Assembly: GCA_964625745.1 (NCBI GenBank) | Contig: CAZVCJ010000078.1 | Coordinates: 1 to 18,191, forward strand | DNA length: 18,191 nucleotides | DNA from: CAZVCJ01 sp964625745 | GTDB lineage: Bacteria; Chloroflexota; Anaerolineae; VGOG01 | Direction: 5' to 3' | Shown: piece by piece, positions 12,204 through 18,191 of the stretch | Position numbering within the stretch: position 1 is the stretch's first letter | Layout: the number at the start of each line of letters is the position of its first letter | Notes under the pieces: generated by a model | What the model saw: the letters and a program-made list of their open reading frames with translations, nothing else | Database searches by the model: none | Told to the model about the DNA's origin: nothing | Program-made: the position numbers and the translations under genes

Positions 12204-14048
12204 ATGGATCAACTGCTATTGAAGGACAAACTGCAAACCCTCCCCACCAAACCCGGCGTCTACCTGATGAAGGACGAACAGGACGAGGTGATCTACGTGG
12301 GCAAGTCGGTGAACCTGAGGAATCGGGTGCGCTCCTACTTCCAGGCTTCGGCCAGCCACTCCCTCAAGCTGCACCGTCTGATATACCGCATCGCCGATTT
12401 CGACTTCATCGTCACCGACTCAGAGATAGAGGCCCTCATCCTGGAGTGCAACCTGATCAAGGAACACCGCCCCAGGTACAACATCCGCCTCAAAGACGAC
12501 AAGCGCTATCCTTACATCAAGATCACCTGGCAGGAGGATTACCCCCGCATCATCGTCACCCGCCGCATGGAACGCGACGGGGCCCGCTACTTTGGTCCCC
12601 TCACCGACGTCCGGGCCGTCCACCAGACCCTGGACATGCTGCGCCGACTCTTCCCCTATCTGACCTGCAAGCGCGAGATCACAGGGCAGGACAAACGGGC
12701 CTGCCTCTACTATCACATCGGCCGCTGTGCAGGGCCTTGCATCGGCGCCATTTCTAAGGACGAATACCGAGCCCTGATCAAGCGCATCTGCCTGTTCCTG
12801 GAGGGCAAGGCCGAGGAGATCGTGGCCGATCTACAAGCCCAGATGACCTCAGCAGCCGAAGCGTTGGACTTCGAACGGGCGGCCACCCTTCGCGACCAGA
12901 TCAGGGCCGTGGAGACAGTGACCAAGCAACAGAAGATCGCCCTGGCGGTGGGAAAAGACGAGGACGTGATCGCCCTGGCCCGAGAAAACGACGACGCCTG
13001 TGTCCAGGTGTTCTTCATCCGACAGGGGAAACTCATCGGCCGCGAATACTTCATCCTGGACGGCACGGCGGAGGAAGACGAGGCTCAGATAGTGGCTTCC
13101 TTCGTCAAGCAGTTCTACGACGAGGCGGCCTACGTGCCTATGAAGATCATCCTGCCGACCAACGTCGAGGAGGGCATAGTTATCGAGTCCTGGCTGAGAA
13201 GCAAACGCGGCAGCAAGGTGAAATTGCACGTGCCCCAGCGGGGTCGGGAGAAGGAGCTGGTGCAGATGGCCGCCGAGAATGCCGCCGAGACCCTGGCCAG
13301 CCTGCGGGCCCAGTGGATGGTGGATGAGGGGCGGAGCGTCGAAGCCCTGGCTCAACTGCAAGAGCACCTGGGTCTGGATGAGGCGCCCACCCGCATCGAG
13401 GGCTACGACATCTCCAACATCCAGGGAACGGCGGCCACGGGCAGCATGGTGGTCTTCGTCAAAGGCATGACTCGCAAGAGCGATTACCGCCGCTTCAGGA
13501 TCCGCACGGTGGAGGGGGCGGATGATTACGCCATGATGCAGGAAGTGCTGCGGCGACGTTTCAAGCGAGCCATTGAAGGGAAGACTGAAGCAGAAGCCAA
13601 AAGCGGCGACGTTTGGACCATCTTGCCCGACCTCATCATCATTGACGGTGGCAAAGGACAACTGAACGCCGCCCTGGAGGTGCTGGAGGAACACGGCTTG
13701 AAGGACGAAGTGGCCGCCATAGGGCTGGCCAAGAAGCAGGAGGAGATATTTCTCCCTGACCGCTCAGATCCCATCGTCCTGCCCCGCGATTCCCAGGGAT
13801 TGTACCTCTTGCAGCGCATCCGCGACGAGGCCCACCGCTTCGCCATTGGCTACCACCGCAAGCTGCGAACAAAGAAGAGCCTGGCCTCGGTTCTGGAGGA
13901 GATCCCCGGCATCGGCCCCAAGCGCCGCCAGGCCCTGCTCAAGCACTTCGGCTCCATCGAAGCCATTCGCCAGGCCTCGGTCGAGGAGTTGGCCGCCGCG
14001 AAGGGAATGACCAAAAAGGCGGCGAAGATGGTGCGGGAGAACTTGTGA
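12204..14048 (+). CDS. uvrC: UvrABC excinuclease subunit C
   Basis: The nuclease subunit of nucleotide excision repair; it cuts on both sides of a lesion marked by UvrA/UvrB. It is complete at 614 residues. It has the GIY-YIG domain (PGVYLMK at 17-23, VIYVGKSVNLRNRV with Arg39, Glu76), then four cysteines (155, 167, 175, 179) in the positions reported to hold an iron-sulfur cluster in UvrC. Next are the UVR helix hairpin that binds UvrB (about 203-238) and the RNase H-like 5' nuclease with Asp402 (GYDISN), Asp481 (IIIDGGKGQ) and His544 (DEAHRFA). Two helix-hairpin-helix motifs close the protein (IPGIGPKRRQALL and AAKGMTKKAAKMV). The ATG has AAAGG 8 nt upstream. Translation ends 1 nt before the scaffold gap. 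Confidence 0.97.
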   Translation: MDQLLLKDKLQTLPTKPGVYLMKDEQDEVIYVGKSVNLRNRVRSYFQASASHSLKLHRLIYRIADFDFIVTDSEIEALILECNLIKEHRPRYNIRLKDDKRYPYIKITWQEDYPRIIVTRRMERDGARYFGPLTDVRAVHQTLDMLRRLFPYLTCKREITGQDKRACLYYHIGRCAGPCIGAISKDEYRALIKRICLFLEGKAEEIVADLQAQMTSAAEALDFERAATLRDQIRAVETVTKQQKIALAVGKDEDVIALARENDDACVQVFFIRQGKLIGREYFILDGTAEEDEAQIVASFVKQFYDEAAYVPMKIILPTNVEEGIVIESWLRSKRGSKVKLHVPQRGREKELVQMAAENAAETLASLRAQWMVDEGRSVEALAQLQEHLGLDEAPTRIEGYDISNIQGTAATGSMVVFVKGMTRKSDYRRFRIRTVEGADDYAMMQEVLRRRFKRAIEGKTEAEAKSGDVWTILPDLIIIDGGKGQLNAALEVLEEHGLKDEVAAIGLAKKQEEIFLPDRSDPIVLPRDSQGLYLLQRIRDEAHRFAIGYHRKLRTKKSLASVLEEIPGIGPKRRQALLKHFGSIEAIRQASVEELAAAKGMTKKAAKMVRENL

Positions 14049-14049
14049 T

Positions 14050-14149
14050 NNNNNNNNNNNNNNNNNNNNNNNNNNNNNNNNNNNNNNNNNNNNNNNNNNN
14101 NNNNNNNNNNNNNNNNNNNNNNNNNNNNNNNNNNNNNNNNNNNNNNNNN
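14050..14149. other. Scaffold gap of exactly 100 N
   Basis: One hundred consecutive N, a conventional placeholder for a join of unknown length. The true distance between uvrC and the mutM-like gene, and the stop codon of the latter, are unknown. Confidence 0.98.
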
Positions 14150-14959
14150 CAGGCTGCCCGGCTGGCACTGGCGGCAGAAGTTGGTGAGCCGCTGCCGGGC
14201 TTTGATCTCAGAGATGGTCGTGCCGCAGCGAGGGCAGGGTTGGCCTCCTTTGCGGTGAACCTTCAGGAAGTCCCGTATCTCCACGTGGATGTCTGCCCCC
14301 ACCTGTTCCCGCAACGTCGCTATGGCCTCGTTCAAAACCTCGTGCATCGCCCCATAGAGACGCTCGATCTCCTCATCCGAGAGCCTGGGACGTTTGCGAA
14401 AAGGATAGATCCCCGCCCGCCAGCAGATCTCGTCGGCGTAGGCGTTGCCAATGCCGGCCACGAAGCTCTGCCTGGTCAAGATGCCCTTGATCTCACCCCG
14501 ATACTTGCGCAACCGCTCTCTGAAAACATCCAGGGTCAGGTTAGGATCAAGTGCCTCGGGCCCCAGGTCGCCGAGACCCGGCACCTCGGCCAGATCGTCG
14601 GTCAGGTAGACCTTGCCCATGCTCCTGGCGTCGGTGTAGCGCAGGTCCATGCCGTCGGCCAGGCGCAGAATCACGAAGGTCTTGCGCAGACGGCGCTCCC
14701 GTCGCGGCGCATAGTGCAGCCGCCCAGCCAGCATGGGGTGGATGACCAGGTAATCGCCGGAATCCAGAGTCAGAATGAGAGACTTGCCTCGCCGGCTGAC
14801 CTGCTCAATCCTCTGTCCCGTGAGGCGGGAGGCGAAATCGCCTCCCGCCAGGTTGCGCACCACGATGGGCCGCACTACTTCGACCTCGGCTATTTCCCGG
14901 CCAATGACGTGAGCTTGCAGAAACTCTTTGATGACCTCCAGGTCTGGTAGTTCAGGCAT
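14150..14959 (-). CDS. mutM: Formamidopyrimidine-DNA glycosylase family protein (3' end in gap)
   Basis: An Fpg/Nei-family base-excision-repair glycosylase and AP lyase, acting on oxidised purines in typical members. It starts MPELPDLEV: Pro2 is the Schiff-base nucleophile and Glu3 the second catalytic residue. The conserved lysine is in RRGKSLIL (Lys59). The helix-two-turn-helix lies around QSFVAGIGNAYADEICWRAG (about 165-184). The zinc finger CPRC-x16-CRQC (Cys242, 245, 262, 265) is complete. After 270 visible residues the frame enters the N gap, so only a few C-terminal residues and the stop are missing. Two family segments differ from standard Fpg: HPMLAGRL for 'H-x-GMSG-x-L' and DARSMGK for 'DPRRFG'. 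It is therefore an Fpg-like subfamily whose lesion preference may differ. No ribosome binding site is visible; the promoter implies a leaderless mRNA. Confidence 0.92.
14824..14849. repeat. Perfect 12-bp inverted repeat within the mutM coding region
   Basis: GGCGGGAGGCGA at 14824-14835 and its exact complement at 14838-14849 are separated by 2 nt. The segment encodes LAGGDFASRL, which fits the normal family length, so the palindrome has not visibly lengthened the protein. Confidence 0.75.
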
Positions 14960-14965
14960 GGGCAG

Positions 14966-14994
14966 AGTATAACACAAAAGGCCCGACATGCAAA
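14966..14994 (-). promoter_or_regulatory. Candidate leaderless promoter of the mutM-like gene
   Basis: Minus-strand TTTGCA (14994-14989), a 17-nt spacer and TATACT (14971-14966) end 6 nt before the ATG. Transcription would begin at or next to the start codon. No Shine-Dalgarno sequence precedes the ATG, which fits a leaderless message. Confidence 0.5.
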
Positions 14995-15013
14995 TAAGCA
15001 TCCGGGCCTTTTG
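14975..15013. terminator. Rho-independent terminator between the DsbA-like gene and mutM
   Basis: CAAAAGGCCCG (14975-14985) pairs perfectly with CGGGCCTTTTG (15003-15013), 11 bp. The 17-nt interior can form a small ATGC/GCAT hairpin. TTTT follows the GC-rich stem on both strands. It lies 64 nt past the stop of the minus-strand DsbA-like gene and upstream of the mutM start, so it should end the former transcript. The segment 15014-15076 holds a short GACTCGTT microsatellite and no gene. Confidence 0.72.
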
Positions 15014-15076
15014 AGTGTAAAGAATGACTCGTTGACTCGTTACCTCATTGACCTGGCAACCCGTTACTTCATTCCC

Positions 15077-16405
15077 TCACTGCGCCAGCAACTGCTCGAT
15101 GGCGTCCCGAAGTTGGTCGAGAGGCACATAGCCGCCCTGTTCTCCTTTGAAGATGAAAGGCACCGGCGCGGGTGGGAACTGGTTCTGTTGTCCGAGAGTG
15201 AAATCCTGCATCACCTTGTCTGCCGTCTGGCCTTCGTCCAGGCAAGTAGCGAAGGCATCAGCGTCCAGGCCCAACTCAGTGGCATACCCCTTAAGCACAA
15301 CTGAGACGCCCTCTGCCTGACTCCACTCGTCCTGTTTCGTGAACAGCAGATCGTACATGGCGCAGAAGGCCTCCTGCTGCCCGGCACATTCGGCTGCCTC
15401 GGCCGCCGTGAACCCCTGGATATGATCGAGGGCTGGGAAATACTTGACGATGAGCCGCACCTTGCCCGACCCCACGTATTCCTTCTCCAGATCAGGCCAC
15501 TCTTCCAGGAAGTGCTGTTGGTTTTCCGTTGACTGGAAGTCCACGAACTCGATGAGGCCAATCGCCGCCTCCTCTGAGCCGCAGAAGGCGTCGCCGCCGT
15601 AAGTATAGCCCGGCTGTTCCGGATTGGGATCGAAGATCGTCGCGCCAGGCGGCAGCGGCGTGGGCGTGGGGGCCGGATGCTCCCCGCGCAGCGCTGCCTC
15701 GATGGCCTGTTGGAATACCTCGACCGGCTGTGCGCCAGAGACGAACCAGTCGTTGACGAAGAAGGCAGGAGTACCATCCACTCCGGCGGCTGCGCCCCGT
15801 TCTATCTGCGCCTGAACCTGGGCGGACGTCTCCCCCGATTCCAGGCAGGTCACAAAGGCATCGGTATCGAGGCCCAGTTCGGCGGCGTACCCCTTGAATA
15901 ACTCGGTCGGGTTCTCTTGCCCGCCCCATTCTCCTGCTTTCTCGAAGAGGAGTTCGTGCATGGACCAGAAAGCTTCGGCCCCCTGCTTGGCGGCACAGAG
16001 CGCGGCCTCGGCAGCCGGCCGCGCATTGGGGTGGAGGGAATCCATGGGAAATTGAAGGAAAACGTGCTTGACTTTGCCAGTTGCTATGTACGCTTCATAC
16101 AGAAGCGGGTCCGTCTGTAGAGTATGACGGGCACAGTACGGTCACTGGTAGTCGGAATACTCGAGCAGCGTTACCGGCGCATCAGGATTGCCGCGGTAGG
16201 GCGCGCCCTCCTCGGTGAAGCCCATGGCCACCTCACCGCTTGTGCCGATGGAGGGTATAAGCACCTCCGTGGTTGCCGCTGGCGCTGGCGTGTCGGTCGG
16301 CGATACAGGCGTGGCCGTTGGCTCCGGCGTGGCCTGGGGGCTGCAGGCGGCCACGATCAGCGCCGTAATGAGCAACCCCAGGTAGAAAAAACGTTTCAGA
16401 TTCAT
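15077..16405 (-). CDS. Tandem DsbA-like lipoprotein with in-frame TGA at the active-site cysteine (candidate selenoprotein)
   Basis: A single frame of 442 codons, broken only by TGA at codon 88 (16144-16142). The N-terminus is a lipoprotein signal (hydrophobic 5-20, lipobox VAAC with Cys21) and a Pro/Thr-rich linker. Domain 1, a DsbA-like thioredoxin fold (about 70-240), starts GNPDAPVTLLEYSDYQ. Then comes TGA-P-Y-C-A-R-H, where the family has C-P-Y-C, and later GVDGTPAFFVN with the cis-proline near 213. Domain 2 (about 265-442) has the same layout (LIEFVDFQ, then VPFIFKG) but reads S-T-E-N at 292-295, so it lacks both cysteines. The role is probably disulfide exchange at the outer membrane face. 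A promoter and GGAGGT precede the ATG at 16405. An internal ATG at 16045 has no ribosome binding site and would remove the signal and active site. Alternatives are a point-nonsense pseudogene or a sequencing error. Confidence 0.7.
16091..16130 (-). promoter_or_regulatory. Candidate SECIS-like hairpins downstream of the TGA codon
   Basis: On the mRNA strand, counting from the base after TGA, CCGTC (12-16) pairs with GACGG (27-31) around a 10-nt loop. A second stem, CGCTTC (35-40) with GAAGCG (46-51), has the loop TGTAT. Bacterial SECIS apical loops usually lie about 16-37 nt after UGA. The first hairpin fits that spacing but lacks an early loop G; the second has a G but lies farther away. The evidence is suggestive, not diagnostic. 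Confidence 0.4.
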
Positions 16406-16436
16406 GTAACCTCCAGTAAAGTAGATTGTTCAGGTA

Positions 16437-16464
16437 ATTATAGCACAATTGCCAGCCGGGGCAA
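16437..16464 (-). promoter_or_regulatory. Promoter of the DsbA-like gene
   Basis: Minus-strand TTGCCC (16464-16459), a 16-nt spacer and a perfect TATAAT (16442-16437) preceded by TGC (extended -10) lie about 32 nt upstream of the start codon. GGAGGT (16414-16409) then serves as ribosome binding site. Confidence 0.68.
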
Positions 16465-16474
16465 ATCCGGCCCA

Positions 16475-17737
16475 TCACGGTTCGCGGGCCGAGGATTGGC
16501 CGGTCCGGGGCGACCACAGAGCCATCAACACCGCTGCGAAAAGGGCCAGCATCCCGCCAAAGAAGAACGGCGCCGACGGCCCAAAGCCATCCCACCCCCA
16601 CGACGGCATGCCCGACCACAACAGTCCGGCGATGAGCGAGGCCGGGAAGTCCAGGATGCCCAGCACGGCGTTGTACGTCCCGTAGGCCGTGCCCCGCAGC
16701 TCGGCCGGCACGATGTCGGCCACCATCGCTTTGGTGGTGCCGTAGGCCAGGCCGTAATAGGCCCCGTAAACGGCATACAGCACCCACACGTGCCAACCCG
16801 TCCCCGCCGCCGCGAATCCAAAGTAGATCAGCGCGTAGATCAGCCAGCCGCCGATGATGAGCTTGCGCCGCCCGACGCGGTCGGAGAGGGACCCGGCGGG
16901 GATGGAGAGCAGGGTGTACACCAGGTTGAAAGTGACCAGCATCGCCAGCACCTGCACCACGTTCAGCCCTCGCTCACTGGCCCGCAGCACCAGGAATGCA
17001 TCCGACGAATTGCCCAGGTCGAAGATGCCAACGATGAGCATAAAGACGGCGAAAGGACGACCCAGCCTCCGGAAGGAAATGGTCGGAGCTCGACGTGCCC
17101 CTTTGACCGGCACGTCCCGCGCACCGATGGCCAGCGAGAGCACGGCCAGGAACGCTGGAGCCAGGCTGATGAGCACCACCGTCTGAAACGTTGCGCGCCC
17201 CAGAACCATGTTGCTGCGCTGTGCCATCCACACCACGATCAGGGCTATGACCAGTCCCAGCACTGCCCCACCGGTGTCGGCGGCGCGATGTAGACCAAAG
17301 GCCAGCCCCCGATGTCGCTCGTCAATACTATCGGCCACCAGCGCGTCGCGGGGCGCGGTGCGGATGCCCTTGCCCGCCCGGTCGGCCCAACGCACGCCGG
17401 CCACCACCAGCCACGAGTTGGCAACGTAGAAGAACGGCTTGGCCAGCGAGGATAGCCCGTACCCGGCCACCGCCAGCCACTTGCGCGCCCGCAGCTTGTC
17501 CGAAAGCCAGCCGGAGAACACCTTGAGCAGACTGGCCGTAGCCTCGGCGATGCCCTCGATCAGGCCAATGACGTTGGTCTTCACCCCCAGCACGTTGGAC
17601 AGGAACAGCGGCAGGATGTTGATCACCATCTCGCTGGAGATGTCCATGAAGAAGCTGGTCAGGCTGACGGCCCAGACGTTGCGCGGCAGCGTGCGCCAGG
17701 GTTTGGGGTTTCGAGTTTCGAGTTGCTTGTTGGTCAT
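16475..17737 (-). CDS. Major facilitator superfamily transporter
   Basis: A 420-residue MFS permease with about 12 hydrophobic segments; the substrate is unknown. The N-terminal part LPRNVWAVSLTSFFMDISSEM is typical of a widespread MFS_1 subfamily annotated only as MFS transporter. Motif A is seen in both halves: GWLSDKLRARKW in loop 2-3 and GSLSDRVGRRKL in loop 8-9. DRAGKGIRTAPRDALVADS is a conserved loop of this subfamily. The ATG at 17737 is chosen because GGAGG (17746-17742) precedes it and the subfamily start follows closely. A longer frame to 17872 would run through a non-coding hairpin cluster. The first residues, NKQLETRNPKP, come from a small repeat (CTCGAAACTCGAAAC). It is followed after 70 nt by the DsbA-like gene, which has its own promoter. 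Confidence 0.92.
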   Translation of the reverse strand: MTNKQLETRNPKPWRTLPRNVWAVSLTSFFMDISSEMVINILPLFLSNVLGVKTNVIGLIEGIAEATASLLKVFSGWLSDKLRARKWLAVAGYGLSSLAKPFFYVANSWLVVAGVRWADRAGKGIRTAPRDALVADSIDERHRGLAFGLHRAADTGGAVLGLVIALIVVWMAQRSNMVLGRATFQTVVLISLAPAFLAVLSLAIGARDVPVKGARRAPTISFRRLGRPFAVFMLIVGIFDLGNSSDAFLVLRASERGLNVVQVLAMLVTFNLVYTLLSIPAGSLSDRVGRRKLIIGGWLIYALIYFGFAAAGTGWHVWVLYAVYGAYYGLAYGTTKAMVADIVPAELRGTAYGTYNAVLGILDFPASLIAGLLWSGMPSWGWDGFGPSAPFFFGGMLALFAAVLMALWSPRTGQSSAREP

Positions 17738-17756
17738 GTCGCCTCCTACGGGAATG

Positions 17757-17877
17757 GCGATTGAAATCGCAGCTAAAGAGCACTCCGTGCTGGGCGACCA
17801 CCTCCGTGGTCGCGGAAATCGTTCACGATGGTGGATGATTGGCGCATTCGCGCCCCCCAGAGGCGGTTTCAACCGCC
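17757..17877. repeat. Cluster of six short perfect hairpins
   Basis: In 121 bp there are six consecutive inverted repeats: GCGATT/AATCGC (17757-17770), AGCAC/GTGCT (17779-17791), GCGACCAC/GTGGTCGC (17794-17813), ATCGT/ACGAT (17818-17829), GGCGC/GCGCC (17841-17854) and GGCGGTT/AACCGCC (17862-17877). Loops are 2-4 nt. The cluster fills the gap between the MFS gene and the gene upstream of it and has no coding signal. It may act as an attenuator or be an interspersed REP-like element. Confidence 0.75.
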
Positions 17878-17881
17878 GCTC

Positions 17882-18191
17882 TTATTCCACTCGATACATG
17901 CCGAGCAGCCGCTCCATCTGTCCCACGCTGTCAGCCAGTCCGCCGGGACGGTTGCGGATCAGCCAGAGCCGCCGGTAGTCGGCCGCGATGTCCTCCAGAT
18001 CGTTGGCCAGAATCCGCCGCGTCTCCACTGGAATCGAAACGATTTTGCCGCTCTCCGTCCGCAGGCGAGCGATTCCCAGGCGGCAGGCGTGCCGTAGCAG
18101 AGCGGCCGCGTTGCGGAACTCGTCGGCAATCAGCTCCGCGTCTGGACGGGCCATGCGAGCCTGGGCGAGTGGGGCCATCACTCGATCCACG
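17882..18191 (-). CDS. C-terminal part of a larger protein, possibly a family 20 glycosidase (5' end outside window)
   Basis: The last 103 codons of a minus-strand gene, ending TAA at 17884-17882 and open at the window edge. The visible part is helical and soluble: ELIADEFRNAAALLRHACRL, then ILANDLEDIAADYRRLWLIR and NRPGGLADSVGQMERLLGMY. The 'RRLWLxRNRPGGLADSV' ending recalls C-termini of beta-N-acetylhexosaminidase-like (GH20) proteins, but this is from memory and no catalytic residue is in view. A GTG at 18190 is probably an internal valine codon, not a start. The MFS gene follows after the hairpin cluster and may be co-transcribed. Confidence 0.5.
   Translation of the reverse strand, partial: VDRVMAPLAQARMARPDAELIADEFRNAAALLRHACRLGIARLRTESGKIVSIPVETRRILANDLEDIAADYRRLWLIRNRPGGLADSVGQMERLLGMYRVE

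Noticed and set aside
14045..14950. Plus-strand coding frame running across the N gap
   Set aside because: It is a shadow of the mutM-like gene. The frame across N is meaningless and no family features are seen.
13850..15001. Fusion of the DsbA-like gene or an upstream leader with mutM, because the frame is open from the DsbA-like stop into mutM
   Set aside because: A terminator lies between them, and MPELP must be N-terminal for Fpg catalysis. The shared frame is coincidence.
15077..16045. Independent 322-residue protein starting at the ATG at 16045
   Set aside because: It has no ribosome binding site and would start inside a thioredoxin domain. The upstream frame continues it exactly except for one TGA.
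17738..17872. Longer N-terminus of the MFS transporter
   Set aside because: It would read through the hairpin cluster and the ribosome binding site at 17742-17746, and has no membrane or signal features.

Overview
The window looks like a scaffold from a high-GC, free-living bacterium. The best guess is Chloroflexota (Anaerolineae-like). This rests on protein style (PstC/PstA/PstB, MnmG, RadC, UvrC, Fpg-family and MFS sequences) and on the many short palindromic and microsatellite repeats scattered between and inside genes. No marker settles the phylum. A run of exactly 100 N at 14050-14149 shows that this is a scaffolded draft assembly.

Layout. (1) 1-4730: a phosphate-uptake (pst) locus on the plus strand, the tail of pstS followed by pstC, pstA and pstB. 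It is interrupted twice. Between pstS and pstC lie a nitroreductase and a GxxExxY-family protein flanked by two copies of a CACGGAG-type repeat. Between pstC and pstA lies a VapBC-type toxin-antitoxin pair on the opposite strand. PstB has lost three ATPase residues. (2) 4733-7139: a minus-strand unit with its own strong promoter, encoding a membrane zinc-ribbon protein, a pentapeptide-repeat protein, a rhomboid protease and a small protein made of 27-residue repeats. (3) 7136-10120: mnmG (minus) and radC (plus) diverge from a control region carrying three direct repeats spaced exactly 21 bp. (4) 10149-12103: a secreted or membrane-anchored clan GH-A glycosidase overlapping by 4 nt with an orphan family-3 solute-binding protein. 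(5) 12100-14959: uvrC (plus) and an Fpg/MutM-like glycosylase (minus) converge on the N gap. (6) 15077-16405: a lipoprotein with two DsbA-like domains. (7) 16475-18191: an MFS permease, a cluster of hairpins, and the C-terminal end of another gene.

The most striking observation is the DsbA-like gene. Its frame is open for 442 codons except for one TGA, which sits exactly where the first cysteine of the CPYC active site should be (TGA-Pro-Tyr-Cys). The frame stays intact for another 354 codons. Hairpins follow the TGA at a distance compatible with a bacterial SECIS element. This is a candidate selenocysteine-containing thiol oxidoreductase (U-P-Y-C) that ordinary gene calling splits into two ORFs. 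The second thioredoxin-like domain has lost both active-site cysteines.

The DNA-repair genes (radC, uvrC, mutM) are close together but do not form one operon. Several promoters read well as sigma-70 sites. Two have -35 boxes overlapping the stop codon of the preceding gene.
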